Positions 52,420 to 61,692 are shown, numbered from the stretch's first letter. The stretch: 64,000 nucleotides of DNA from DASRDB01 sp035652815 (GCA_035652815.1 DASRDB010000014.1:186001-250000); one strand, 5' to 3'. Notes: generated from the sequence alone by a model not told the origin. Translations and numbers: made by a program.

Positions 52420-53541
52420 TTATGCATCCAACTTGTTGAGGACAAAATCGGCGAAGGCGCGAATATGGTGTTCGTTTGGCACATAGACGCCACCTTTCTG
52501 GTAGGCGCGCGAGGACATGCCGAGTTGGGTCATCTCGCAAACTTCCCAGTCCTGCTTGTTTACGATGTCGAAGAGTTCAACGGCGTCCATCGGGTCGAAG
52601 TCGGGTGCGGCGGCAACATCTCTATCGAATAGCCAGTCGCAGACGATACGGGAGCGATCTGGGGCAAGTGGCGTGACGGTATGCACAACTACGTGGTCGC
52701 CGAGCAGGTTGAATAACACGTTGGGGAGCAGCACTTCGCCGTAGTAGGCGCGCACCTGCTCGGGCAGCAGGTTTTTGAGCGGCGGACGGTTGGAGGTGCC
52801 TGTGATGGAAAAAGCTGTCGCCTTGTCTGAAAGGGTGGCCGCTTCGCCGCCGATGTAGGCTTTGCCAGAGCGGAAGCCTGGAAGCAGGTCGCAGAGTTCG
52901 GGATGCATGGGGCCACAGTGATAGCACTCCATGAAGTTTTCGATAATCAGCTTCCAGTTGGCTTTGACATCATAAGTAATCGACTTGCCAACGGTCAATT
53001 CACCCATGCCGTAACGCGCAAACGGCTCGTAGCTCCCAAAGCGCTCCAGGATAACAGGATTCACCTGCTCCGAGACGGGTGGTGGATTGTCTGAAAGATT
53101 GAGATAGATCAGGCCTTCCCACACCTCTAGCGCGACTGGGAGCAGGCCAAAGGCCATGCGGTCGAACTGCTCGTTATTCAGAATATTGGGTGCGCCAAGT
53201 AAACGACCATCCAGGCCATACGTCCAGGCATGATACTTGCATTGGATGGAGCCTTTGAGCTGGCCGGATTCGTTGGAGCAGAGACGCGCGCCCCGATGAC
53301 GGCAGACATTGAGAAAGGCGTTGAGAAAGCCTTCGCGGTTGCGCACCACAATCACGCTTTCCCTGCCAACGTTCACAACCTGATACGCTCCTGGTTTGGG
53401 AATGGCCTCGGCTCGCCCAACACAGACCCACATAGTCGAGAAGATTTTTTCCAGTTCTTGCTCGTAAATAGCGGGATCATAGTAGTAACGGCCAGGAAGG
53501 GTAGACAAAAATAAGGGTTCGGAACGTACCACAGTCGTCAT
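52420..53541 (-). CDS. Rieske-type aromatic-ring-hydroxylating oxygenase alpha subunit
   Basis: A 373-residue non-haem iron oxygenase. The Rieske [2Fe-2S] ligands are C80, H82, C101 and H104 (NVCRHRGARL and CKYHAWTYG). The mononuclear iron histidines are H208 and H213 in ENFMECYHCGPMHPEL, with a later acidic ligand near NKQDWEVCEM. Chain length and the N-terminal YYYDPAIYEQELEKIFSTMW resemble glycine-betaine or carnitine-type oxygenases more than benzene dioxygenases, but the substrate is uncertain. I chose the ATG at 53541, nine bases after GAGGT; the frame is open to 53922 but that would run into the next gene. No reductase or beta subunit is nearby. It has its own promoter. Confidence 0.9.
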   Translation of the reverse strand: MTTVVRSEPLFLSTLPGRYYYDPAIYEQELEKIFSTMWVCVGRAEAIPKPGAYQVVNVGRESVIVVRNREGFLNAFLNVCRHRGARLCSNESGQLKGSIQCKYHAWTYGLDGRLLGAPNILNNEQFDRMAFGLLPVALEVWEGLIYLNLSDNPPPVSEQVNPVILERFGSYEPFARYGMGELTVGKSITYDVKANWKLIIENFMECYHCGPMHPELCDLLPGFRSGKAYIGGEAATLSDKATAFSITGTSNRPPLKNLLPEQVRAYYGEVLLPNVLFNLLGDHVVVHTVTPLAPDRSRIVCDWLFDRDVAAAPDFDPMDAVELFDIVNKQDWEVCEMTQLGMSSRAYQKGGVYVPNEHHIRAFADFVLNKLDA

Positions 53542-53598
53542 GTGTCTTAACCTCGAAGTGAATGAACCAGGGGACGTAAGGTCGCTTGTTATGTCTAC

Positions 53599-53628
53599 AG
53601 TATAACTGATCTGTCGCCTCTTACACAA
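53599..53628 (-). promoter_or_regulatory. Sigma-70-type promoter of the Rieske gene
   Basis: On the minus strand TTGTGT (53628-53623) and TATACT (53604-53599) are 18 bases apart. It lies between the long palindrome after the upstream gene and the Rieske start codon, giving a leader of about 50 bases. Confidence 0.65.
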
Positions 53629-53635
53629 GTATTTT

Positions 53636-53697
53636 AACAAGGATGAGGTTGTATGCGCGGTTGAAGTCTCAACCGCGCATACAACCTCATCCTTGTT
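53636..53697 (-). terminator. 29-bp perfect palindrome holding a stop codon
   Basis: Bases 53636-53664 are exactly complementary to 53669-53697 with a four-base loop. On the minus strand the first arm contains the TGA stop codon and last codons of the saccharopine-dehydrogenase-like gene. No clear T-run follows, so it may block RNA decay rather than stop transcription. Confidence 0.7.
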
Positions 53698-54865
53698 TAT
53701 AGGAGAAGCGGAGATCAAAACCACGTTTGCGAAACTCTTCAGCAAATAGCGAGCCAGAAACAGCCAGTTCGACAGGAACACCGCCTCTGGGCGTCTGGCC
53801 TCGCGCAATGAAACCGGCCATGATAGCGGCGTGCCAGCCTGTCGTGCGTTCCATCGCCGTAAAACCTGTTGCCTCGTCGTAATAGTCAAAGAGGTCAACC
53901 GTGACTTCTTGCTCCTGACCATTTTTCAGGCCGCGAGCGATAATACGGACGATGACGAGGTCCTGATCGCCGGGGCGGGCACGAATCTGTGGCTCCAGGA
54001 GCGCATGTAACACGTGACGAGGGATGATCTGCTGCCCATCGACTTCGATAGGATTCAATCCAATCAGACCGGCATCATTGAAAGCTTTCCATTGGGCATA
54101 GTGGCCGGGCCAGCGCAGGGTTTTGTTTTGCAGCGTGCGCAACTTGCCCTCGAATGTCCAGGGCATGGTGCTGGTGCCACCTGCCGTTGTAAAGGCCTCA
54201 AGCTGCCCGAACGGCTCGGGGAAAGAGACGAGTTCGTATTCTTCAAAGCAGGGCATTTCGACCTGCTTCCAGTCGCGCAAAAAGAGGGTGGTACCGAAAT
54301 ATTCGTTGGTCAGGCCCTCGATATTGAAGGTGAGGATGTAGTTCCAGGGCGGCGTGGGATAGCGCGGAATGCCGCCATCGTACATGAGAACGTCACGCGG
54401 CTCGTCGAGCAGGGACATGGCGTAGGTGCAGAGCGAGGTGCCGAGGCCGGGAACCTGCCCGCAATCCGGCATAAGCGTGATACCCGCTTCCTTTGCCTCG
54501 CTATCGAAAGCCAGTTGCTGGCGCACCTGCTCAGTGTTGCCGCCAAAATCGCACATACTGGCTCCAGCGCGCAGGGCAACTCGTGTTAAACCCAGGTTGA
54601 AAAAATAGGGAACACCCGAGATAAAGACCTGGATGCCATTGCTCGTCAGCAGCGAAACCAGCGCATCCTCGTCCTGCACATTGACCTGGATAGGCTGCGC
54701 GACCGTTCGCCCAACCAGCTTGTTGACCCGCCCGGCGGTGCGTTGCGCCTGCGCTAGAGAGACATCAGCCATCAAAAGGAAATCCGCATCGCCAAAACGG
54801 GCAAGGTCATAGGCAGCGGCGGTTCCCTGCCTGCCGGAGCCGATGACCGCATAACGAAAACCCAT
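53687..54865 (-). CDS. Saccharopine dehydrogenase-family NAD(P)-dependent oxidoreductase
   Basis: A 392-residue protein with an N-terminal Rossmann fold (FRYAVIGSGRQGTAAAYDLA) and a C-terminal saccharopine-dehydrogenase-type domain (GITLMPDCGQVPGLGTSL, TTAGGTSTMPWTFEG). The chain length and the PDCGxxPG motif match lysine 6-dehydrogenase or saccharopine reductase relatives. AGGAG lies seven bases before the ATG. The Rieske gene follows in the same direction but has its own promoter, and a long palindrome separates them. Both could act in breakdown of an amino compound, which is only inference from proximity. Confidence 0.86.
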   Translation of the reverse strand: MGFRYAVIGSGRQGTAAAYDLARFGDADFLLMADVSLAQAQRTAGRVNKLVGRTVAQPIQVNVQDEDALVSLLTSNGIQVFISGVPYFFNLGLTRVALRAGASMCDFGGNTEQVRQQLAFDSEAKEAGITLMPDCGQVPGLGTSLCTYAMSLLDEPRDVLMYDGGIPRYPTPPWNYILTFNIEGLTNEYFGTTLFLRDWKQVEMPCFEEYELVSFPEPFGQLEAFTTAGGTSTMPWTFEGKLRTLQNKTLRWPGHYAQWKAFNDAGLIGLNPIEVDGQQIIPRHVLHALLEPQIRARPGDQDLVIVRIIARGLKNGQEQEVTVDLFDYYDEATGFTAMERTTGWHAAIMAGFIARGQTPRGGVPVELAVSGSLFAEEFRKRGFDLRFSYKQG

Positions 54866-55001
54866 GTGTATCTCCTGTGATAGACATTGCCTTGTTAGGA
54901 AAAACCCAACATTATGTTAATTAGTCTATCACATGGGATTCTTTCCCTGGAAATTGAGCGGGTCTTATGAACTTTAACAATATACGGAGGAAGACGCGCT
55001 T

Positions 55002-55034
55002 CCTGTCATCCTTCGCGGCGCTCAGGATGACAGG
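55002..55034. repeat. Family C repeat collapsed to one hairpin
   Basis: CCTGTCATCC and GGATGACAGG surround CTTCGCGGCGCTCA, so the inner variable part has been lost. A TTTAACAATATACGGAGG flank at the left resembles that of the composite elements. Confidence 0.85.
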
Positions 55035-55118
55035 GGGAAGACAGCTTTGTAATAGCATGTGTTATATTGCAGTGAAATCAGTGCGATATGAAGCAGCAAG
55101 AAGCAAGGAGAAAGAGCG

Positions 55119-55835
55119 ATGAATACAGACGCGATCAAGGCTCTTACATTTGATGTTTTCGGCACAGTGGTGGATTATCGCGGCACTATTATCCGCGAGG
55201 GAGAACGGCTCAACCGGACAAAAGGGCTTTCAGTGGATTGGGCGAAATTCGCCGACGAGTGGCGCGGTCGCTATCGTCCCTCAATGGAACGGGTGATGCG
55301 CGGAGAACTGCCCTGGACAAATCTGGACGGCCTGCACCGCATGTCGCTCGACGAGCTACTGCTGGAATTTCAGATCGCCGACCACTTCAACGAGCAAGAA
55401 AAGGATCATCTCAACCGGGTATGGCACCGGTTACAGCCCTGGCCTGATGCCATTCCAGGATTGACACACCTGCGCAAACGCTTCATCCTGGCAACCCTTT
55501 CAAACGGCAACGTGGCCCTGCTCACCAATATGGCAAAATATAGCGCCCTGCCCTGGGACTGCATTCTCTCAGCAGAATTAGCCCAGGCCTACAAGCCCGA
55601 CTCGCGCGCCTATCAAATGGCGACTCGCCTGCTCAGTCTGCAAAGCCACGAGGTGATGATGGTCGCAGCGCACGAAGAGGATTTGCTGGCTGCGAAGGCG
55701 CAGGGATTGCAAACGGCCTTTGTGCCGCGCCCTCTAGAGCATGGGCGGGATTATAAGGAAAAGATTACATCGTACTCGTCGTTTGATATTGTAGCGAGCG
55801 ATTTTATGGACCTGGCTGAGCAATTGGGAGTATGA
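55119..55835 (+). CDS. HAD-superfamily hydrolase, haloacid dehalogenase type II-like
   Basis: A 238-residue protein. Motif I is LTFDVFGTVVD with the nucleophilic Asp12, motif II ATLSNGN, motif III lysine in AYKPDSRAY and motif IV MMVAAHEEDLLAAKAQG. This combination (HE rather than DD before the last acidic pair) is that of L-2-haloacid dehalogenases, though close relatives act as phosphatases. AAGGAGAAAGAGCG precedes the ATG. The TGA stop codon lies in the left arm of a 13-bp hairpin shared with the convergent VOC gene. Confidence 0.88.
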   Translation: MNTDAIKALTFDVFGTVVDYRGTIIREGERLNRTKGLSVDWAKFADEWRGRYRPSMERVMRGELPWTNLDGLHRMSLDELLLEFQIADHFNEQEKDHLNRVWHRLQPWPDAIPGLTHLRKRFILATLSNGNVALLTNMAKYSALPWDCILSAELAQAYKPDSRAYQMATRLLSLQSHEVMMVAAHEEDLLAAKAQGLQTAFVPRPLEHGRDYKEKITSYSSFDIVASDFMDLAEQLGV

Positions 55836-55865
55836 CGGGGTTGAACTTGTCTAACCCCGTCATAC
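55830..55865. terminator. Hairpin between convergent HAD and VOC genes
   Basis: GTATGACGGGGTT and its exact complement enclose a ten-base loop. The HAD stop codon is in the left arm. No T-run follows on either strand, so the role as a bidirectional terminator is plausible but not proven. Confidence 0.6.
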
Positions 55866-55885
55866 AGGTACAAATTCCTGGTATA

Positions 55886-56707
55886 TTAGCGACCAGAGAT
55901 AACAACGTTAATGCCATCAGGATCAGTCAATGTGGCAGGTTCCAAATCGGGGCGTTGAATCTCGTAAAAGTCGATGCCCGCCACGTCAGGCTCCACGGGC
56001 GGGACGTTGCGACCAGCCCAGACGTTGATACCGAGGTGGTGATGGTAGCCTTCCCATGAGAGGAAATTGGCGCTGTTGGCTAAACCGACCATCAAATTCA
56101 TGCCCAACTTCTCGTAAAAGGCCCGGCTGCGCTCCAGATTGCCCACATTGAGATGCATATGACCCAGACGCGAATCGGCGGGGAATCCCTCGAAAGTATG
56201 TGCCTTTTTGAGCAGGGCGGCAGCGTTAAGGGGGAGCGTATCCATAACGATAGTGTTACCAGAAAACTGCCATGTTTCGCGGGGGCGATCAGCGTAGACC
56301 TCGATGCCGTTTCCCTCGACGTCGCTCAGGTAGAGCGCCTGGCTGACGAGGTGATCTGACGCGCCATCGATAGGAATATTCTGCTCAATGCAATGCTGAA
56401 TGAAGGAGCCGAGCGCAGCATCATCCGGCAGCAGCAAAGCAAAATGATACAGGCCAGCACTACGTCTTGGACGCGGACGACCATTTTTCAAAGGGCGCAG
56501 GCTCAGTACTTCCTGTGTTCCGAAGCCGAGACCGACGCCCTCTTCCGGCCCATTGGCGCGTCCATCGCGCAGAATGGAAAGCCCCAGACGCTTGTAGTAA
56601 TCTACCTCGCTGTCCAGGTCAAGGACACGCAAGCCAACGCGGCGCAGAGGCCAGGGCTGAGAGGTAGAAGATGATGAGGTTGTTTCGTTATTCAGTTGTA
56701 TTTCCAT
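55886..56707 (-). CDS. VOC-family protein, CatE-like extradiol dioxygenase
   Basis: A 273-residue protein of two VOC domains. Family traits are WPLRRVGLRVLDLDSEVDYY, GLYHFALLLPD, LGHMHLNVGNLERSRAFYEK and HHLGINVWAG. Metal-ligand candidates are the His in LGHMHL, the His of HHHLGIN and the Glu in DFYEIQRPD. Bacillus CatE-type proteins are catechol-2,3-dioxygenases; the same fold also serves glyoxalase and resistance roles. A Ser/Thr-rich stretch near the N-terminus (ETTSSSSTSQ) is unusual. No pathway genes for ring cleavage lie next to it apart from the Rieske oxygenase 2.5 kb away. Confidence 0.87.
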   Translation of the reverse strand: MEIQLNNETTSSSSTSQPWPLRRVGLRVLDLDSEVDYYKRLGLSILRDGRANGPEEGVGLGFGTQEVLSLRPLKNGRPRPRRSAGLYHFALLLPDDAALGSFIQHCIEQNIPIDGASDHLVSQALYLSDVEGNGIEVYADRPRETWQFSGNTIVMDTLPLNAAALLKKAHTFEGFPADSRLGHMHLNVGNLERSRAFYEKLGMNLMVGLANSANFLSWEGYHHHLGINVWAGRNVPPVEPDVAGIDFYEIQRPDLEPATLTDPDGINVVISGR

Positions 56708-56862
56708 GTTTTTTGCTCACTTGTTTACTAACTTTTAGATAGTTACTTTCTATATTATAGTATAGAAATGGGGATTTGTAAATGGGCATAGGTTATACAA
56801 GAGGCAATATTCTGCTATACTAGAGACAAGCAAACATCAGAGTACACATTATGGAGCTATCT

Positions 56863-58086
56863 ATGCCGATAGACCACCGGGAAAGGGTAAAACATAGGCA
56901 GCGTTTTACGGTTTGCAGCATCTGCCAGCGCGAGATACCTCGGCCAGCGATTGTCACCTACGGCCTCATTTTCTGCCCAGAACATCAACGTGAGTTCAAA
57001 TTGCGGCGAAAAGAGGGTGTCAGGACAGATGAATTGAGTACGCAATGGGGCGATACGCTTAAAAACTGGCGCGAGCGACCGCCGGAATTAGATGAGGAAG
57101 CGAAAACAAGATTTTTCACCACGCCATTCCTTTTTCGGGGCAAGGTAGAGGACTGGCTCGTTTTCGAGCGTTCCTATTACCAATTTGAGCTACCACGACG
57201 GAGCAGGTCAACAGCTACTATCCTGCGTAATCCCAGAAAAGACCCCTGGCGACTTTTCAAAAGGCAGAAATCATCTCCCCGGCGTTACCGGCTCTCTGAT
57301 TTTCTGGGTGTTCATGCGCAAACGGGCGAGATACGGCGTTTTGTGGACGTAGCAAGCAATGAAGTGTGGGATGACTTGCGAGGCATTCATCCCGCGCCCG
57401 CACAGGCAGAACTCGCGCCGTATTGGGGCAGAAGAAAGCCCAGCGGGATACGCGAGCAAGTGCGCTCACAACTGAGACAACAGTTGCGTGGTGAGCGAGG
57501 GCATGTCCGAATTCGAGAACTGGTGCGCTCCTGCCATTTTCCTTTCTATGGACCGGTTGGAAATCCGCTCGGACTCGTCCTCACCTGTAGCCTCTCCTGG
57601 TTCTCGTCATATATCGATACCGTTTCAGGCGTTGGTTTTGTTTACTCGCGTGCCTCTCAACCAGATATAGCGATTGAACTTGAAGTATCTGATGCAAAAA
57701 GACCTGTTTATGCGCCTGTTGATAACGGTACTTCTGACTCCTTATACCTCGCCCTGGCGTGTGAGTTCTTTGAAAGAACGTATGAGGGTAGAGAGGAACA
57801 GGCAATGGTTGAGAACTTTACCACCTGGAAAGGCGAATTGACGATTGCAGGTAATCCCTTCACGGGCGAATTGTATTCCTGGTCGCAGCCAGATCAATTA
57901 TCCTGGTTTTCCCTCTCTAATGAGCAGACAAGGCTTACAGGCAATGCGCATGGATTATCACAGGATGAAGTTTTGCACTGGCTTCAAGATTTACAGATTA
58001 TTAACGAGCGGGATGAGATATTGAGCGTATATCAGCGTGAATTTGATGAGGATTGGCAGCGAAGATGGATTGGAGAGACGCAATGA
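56863..58086 (+). CDS. Zinc-ribbon-containing protein of unknown function
   Basis: A 407-residue soluble protein. C18, C21, C38 and H41 (CSIC, then FCPEH) form a likely zinc site at the N-terminus. Residues ~95-190 contain basic clusters (LPRRSRSTATILRNPRKD, KRQKSSPRRY), and the rest looks like a folded alpha/beta domain with no motif I know. The ATG at 56863 has GGAG six bases upstream; an ATG four codons earlier lacks one. The basic regions and zinc ribbon hint at nucleic-acid binding, which is inference only. A family C/A composite follows directly. Confidence 0.72.
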   Translation: MPIDHRERVKHRQRFTVCSICQREIPRPAIVTYGLIFCPEHQREFKLRRKEGVRTDELSTQWGDTLKNWRERPPELDEEAKTRFFTTPFLFRGKVEDWLVFERSYYQFELPRRSRSTATILRNPRKDPWRLFKRQKSSPRRYRLSDFLGVHAQTGEIRRFVDVASNEVWDDLRGIHPAPAQAELAPYWGRRKPSGIREQVRSQLRQQLRGERGHVRIRELVRSCHFPFYGPVGNPLGLVLTCSLSWFSSYIDTVSGVGFVYSRASQPDIAIELEVSDAKRPVYAPVDNGTSDSLYLALACEFFERTYEGREEQAMVENFTTWKGELTIAGNPFTGELYSWSQPDQLSWFSLSNEQTRLTGNAHGLSQDEVLHWLQDLQIINERDEILSVYQREFDEDWQRRWIGETQ

Positions 58087-58119
58087 TGAATGTTACTAAA
58101 ATCGTGGAGAATAGTCGCC

Positions 58120-58250
58120 CATGTCATCCTTCGCTGCGCTCAGGATGACATGTTTGAATTACCGGTCCTGGTTGTCAACGTTTATCATCGCGTCCACCCA
58201 CGTGAATCGGCTCGACAGGCAGGAGGACGCGATGAATCGTGTCCCTACAA
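58120..58250. repeat. Composite: collapsed family C followed by family A pair
   Basis: A one-hairpin family C unit (58120-58152) is followed by TTTATCATCGCGTCCACC and, at the right end, GGACGCGATGAATCGTGTCC CTACAA. The right end supplies the TAG stop codon of the convergent M23 gene at 58245-58247. Confidence 0.85.
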
Positions 58251-61200
58251 ACCATACCCCGCACTTGCATACACCCCACTCGCTCCATTGAGATGAAACA
58301 GGGTACTCTCCTCAATGACTATAGGAATAGATGCATAGATTGCTATTCCCACTCCTTTGTTTGCGCCAACGTCACTGGATAGGTTGATGGTCATACGGGT
58401 ATTGGCGGACAGGGTGTAGGTTTTAACGATGGGCGCGCCTTGAGACGAGTAGTAGACGACTTTCACCCGGGCCGCGCTCTGAGTTGGGTTGGCGATAGCG
58501 AGAGTTTGAGTATGGCCGCTCGTGGTATCACCCTGGGCTATGTACCAACTGTCGGCACTGCTGGTTGCTCCCATTACAGTGCTACTACCTGCGTTTGCGC
58601 CCGTGTAGAAGTCCTGGCGTTCGGCGATGATCGGAGCATTAGCGCTGATTACAGTGCCATGCAAGACTGAGTTGACCGCGCCGTTGACGTTGACTTCGAT
58701 GCGGCTTTGTCCAGGGATGCCTACGCTCTGTGTAATGACCTGTCCAGAGGTGGTCAGGTAGTGAATTGAGGCCGTCACCCAGGCAGAAGAGGGGTTCGCC
58801 AGAATCAGGCGTTCGATAGCGCCGGAGGTGGTGTTTCCGCCTGCAAAGTACCAGGAGTTTTGTGGCGCAGTTGCCCCTACAACGGAACTGCCGCCGTGCA
58901 TGGGGCTGATAACCAGGTATTCAGGGCGCTCGACCAGCACCGGAGTACTGGCTGTAACGACCAGGCCGAATTGCGCGTTCGGTATGGCGCTATTGAGTAC
59001 GAACGTGGAGCGAGAGCGAGCCGGAACGGTGTAGACGCTGCTATGAGGAGTGGCAATGCTGCGGCTGCGTATGCTCATCAGGTACGTAACATGAAGTGTG
59101 GCGGACTGCGATGAGGGATTCATGACGGCCAGCAGTGTATTCCAGCCATAGGTGGTGTTGCCTTCGGCGAAGTACCACGTGCTGCTGAGTTGCGACGAGC
59201 CGAGGCTATCGGAGGCCGCCGTGAAGTTGCCTTTCTGGATGTACATGGTGCGCTCGGCCACGAAGGGCTGGCCACCTTGCACGATCATGCTGACGGTCTG
59301 GTTTGCGCCGACCTGCTGATTGATGTTCAGTATGATGCGAGACTGCGCGGCGATGGTGTAGCTGCGGGTCTGCGCTGGCGCGTTGGCGAACAGGTAGGTA
59401 ATGGTGATCGTGTTGGAAGCCGCCGATGGATTGGTCAACGCCAGGTATTCGCTCGTTCCCGCACCTGTGTAGCCCTCCGCAAAGTAGTAGAGCTTTGGCA
59501 GATTGGGAGTGATATTGACGGTGACGGTGAGCGGCGTTGCGCCCTGCGAAGCAAACGAGACGCCCTGCTGCTGGCAGTCATAGACCAGCTTGTAGGTTCC
59601 CGCCAGGACGGGCGTATGCAGGGTGATGGGAACCGTGACGCTGCCGCCGGGAGGCACATCCGCCGGAAGCGCGGCAGGGCTACCAGAAATGAGTAGAGAG
59701 GGATCAACAGGCTTGCCGGAGCTATCAAGCCAGGTATAATTCAGCGTGACGGGCGCGTTACCGGAAGCGGGCCAGGTAAAAGCGCCTTTGTTCTGAACAG
59801 TGACATTCAGTTGCACTGTTGCCCCGGGGCTTAACGTCGCAGGTGTGGAATTGGGGGTAAAGGACTCCGCGTAGCGGGCAACGAGAACGCTGTCGTCTTT
59901 GACCTGCGCCCCATGTTTAGAAAAGTTGTCGCCGTTCTGCGTGAGATCCCAGCGCAGGGTATAGTTGCCGACCTGAGCGGGAACCGTGACGGGTACCGAG
60001 AGCGAGACCGAGGCATTGACCGCGACATTCTGAGGCAGCGAGACGGGATTTCCGCTTGCTACCACCTGTCCCTGCGTGTTCAGCCAGCTATAGACAACCT
60101 GTACAGCGTTAGAGCCAGAGGCGTTCCAGGCAAAGTTGCTGATGTTGGTAATCGAGAGATTGACGGTGGTAGTGCTGCCCGGCAGCATGGCCGAAGGTGT
60201 GCCATCGTTATTGATGCTGAAGCCGTAGGTATTGGACGAGGGCGGCGCTTGCAGAGCAACGGGAGCGAATTCGGCTCCATCGGCGGCGACCTGCGCGCCA
60301 TCTTCGCCTGTGGCATTGCTCAGGACAACGCGCCCGCTCGTTCCAGCCTTGAAGTAATAGGTGCCAAGACTGATCCATTGCGAGCCGGTGTTCTCCCAGC
60401 CAAATGGCCCCTGGAACGAACCGATATGCGTTTCATCTACGTAGATGGTGTGACTGACCTGCGCGCCCGTCGTCGGGTCTACACTATAGACAGTATAGGG
60501 TGCCCAGCTACTACTGGCATGGTTGTCATCAACGAAGACGCCAACCTCATAATAACCATCAGATGGAATGGTGGGCTGCCAGGTAGCGGTTGCGGTAGCT
60601 GCGCCGCTTGTTGTTGCTGTCCAGTGAAGATTGCCACGAATATCTGTATTGCTGGTGGCAGTGTTCCAGTTGCCGGTGCTGCTCCAGCCCGATGTGCTAT
60701 CATCTACCCAGGTCGCGCCGGGATAGATAGCGATGCCATTGGCGCTGAGTAGAGGAACGCTATAATTCGTACCGGGATTATCTACCCAGAGATAGTTGTC
60801 CGGCACGATGTTGGGATCAGGATAGTTGCCCGACCAGCCAAAGGGGTCGGTCGCGCTCCAACTGGGATAGTAGTAGGTTGCCATATGCAGGTGCGGGCCG
60901 GTGGATGAGCCGGTGGTGCCGCTCGTGCCCACCTGCCATTGCGTGCCAATCTGCTCGCCGTTATAGACAGTGATGGCGCTGAGGTGCCCGTAGGCCGTGA
61001 CATAGCCGTTGCCATGATCGACCGCGACCCACATACCGAGCGAACTTTGATGGTTGAGCGGATTGTACCAGCCAGCGCGGATCACTGTTCCGGCGGCGAC
61101 ACTTAAGACCGGCTCGTACCAGAGGTTGAGGTCGTAGCCGTTGTGTCCATCGTAGCAATTAACGCCACCAACGCAGGAGCCTATAGCAACGTTTGTCCAC

Positions 61201-61490
61201 TTCTGTCCATCGTAGCGCACAAAGGTACCGTCATTGACGTACCAGGGCTTATCGTGATCGACAAAGGAGACGGTGCGCTGCAAAATGGTTTTGCTGCCGT
61301 AGTACGGCCTGTGCATGAAAGGAACTGGCGCGCTGCTTTGACGGGCAGATAGCGTCCGCACCTGCTTCGCTGCTCCCTCTGTCGCTTGCCTTGTGGGTAT
61401 TACAACGGCCTGCATAAGTAGACCGAGAGCGGCGCATAGCAGCGTTATGAGTAGATATAGACGTAAGCTTAGATACAGGCGTTTTTTCAT
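58245..61490 (-). CDS. Secreted M23-family metallopeptidase with repeated C-terminal domains
   Basis: A 1081-residue exported protein. The N-terminus MKKRLYLSLRLYLLITLLCA is a signal peptide or anchor. The LytM domain (residues ~60-240) keeps the zinc ligands HNGYD (HxxxD) and GPHLHM (HxH) plus AYGHLS, so cell-wall or peptide hydrolysis is likely. A golvesin/carbohydrate-type module and NEW1-like Ig domains follow (~260-620). The last ~450 residues hold about five repeats of the form WYFAEGNTTYGWNTLLAVMN. The start at 61490 gives the signal peptide; a frame open to 61913 only adds repeat-derived residues. The final TTG TAG comes from a family A terminus. Confidence 0.85.
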   Translation of the reverse strand: MKKRLYLSLRLYLLITLLCAALGLLMQAVVIPTRQATEGAAKQVRTLSARQSSAPVPFMHRPYYGSKTILQRTVSFVDHDKPWYVNDGTFVRYDGQKWTNVAIGSCVGGVNCYDGHNGYDLNLWYEPVLSVAAGTVIRAGWYNPLNHQSSLGMWVAVDHGNGYVTAYGHLSAITVYNGEQIGTQWQVGTSGTTGSSTGPHLHMATYYYPSWSATDPFGWSGNYPDPNIVPDNYLWVDNPGTNYSVPLLSANGIAIYPGATWVDDSTSGWSSTGNWNTATSNTDIRGNLHWTATTSGAATATATWQPTIPSDGYYEVGVFVDDNHASSSWAPYTVYSVDPTTGAQVSHTIYVDETHIGSFQGPFGWENTGSQWISLGTYYFKAGTSGRVVLSNATGEDGAQVAADGAEFAPVALQAPPSSNTYGFSINNDGTPSAMLPGSTTTVNLSITNISNFAWNASGSNAVQVVYSWLNTQGQVVASGNPVSLPQNVAVNASVSLSVPVTVPAQVGNYTLRWDLTQNGDNFSKHGAQVKDDSVLVARYAESFTPNSTPATLSPGATVQLNVTVQNKGAFTWPASGNAPVTLNYTWLDSSGKPVDPSLLISGSPAALPADVPPGGSVTVPITLHTPVLAGTYKLVYDCQQQGVSFASQGATPLTVTVNITPNLPKLYYFAEGYTGAGTSEYLALTNPSAASNTITITYLFANAPAQTRSYTIAAQSRIILNINQQVGANQTVSMIVQGGQPFVAERTMYIQKGNFTAASDSLGSSQLSSTWYFAEGNTTYGWNTLLAVMNPSSQSATLHVTYLMSIRSRSIATPHSSVYTVPARSRSTFVLNSAIPNAQFGLVVTASTPVLVERPEYLVISPMHGGSSVVGATAPQNSWYFAGGNTTSGAIERLILANPSSAWVTASIHYLTTSGQVITQSVGIPGQSRIEVNVNGAVNSVLHGTVISANAPIIAERQDFYTGANAGSSTVMGATSSADSWYIAQGDTTSGHTQTLAIANPTQSAARVKVVYYSSQGAPIVKTYTLSANTRMTINLSSDVGANKGVGIAIYASIPIVIEESTLFHLNGASGVYASAGYGL

Positions 61491-61522
61491 AATCTTTCTG
61501 CTTTCCATTTCGCAATTATTTT

Positions 61523-61692
61523 CGTAGGGACAGGGGGATGTGGAGTAGCCGGGTGGGGGCCTCGTGCCTGTCCCTCTCGCGGGAAGGTAATGTAAATCCT
61601 CTCGTTTCCAACATATCAGCGCTTTTCCCCCAACCACCCTGGAACAGGCACGAGGCCCCCGCAGCCCAACTACACCACCCCCTGTCCCTACA
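61523..61692. repeat. Family D inverted repeat
   Basis: It begins CGTAGGGACAGGGGGATGTG and ends with the complement CCCCCTGTCCCTACAG; inner arms GGGCCTCGTGCCTGTCCC repeat in inverted form. A second copy lies inside the glycosyltransferase fusion gene at 5971-6148. Here it fills the spacer before the M23 gene and gives the TolB-like gene its TAG stop. Confidence 0.88.

Noticed and set aside
53542..53922. N-terminal extension of the Rieske oxygenase to 500 residues
   Set aside because: The extra 127 residues overlap the neighbouring gene and the palindrome; the ATG at 53541 has a good ribosome site and matches family length.
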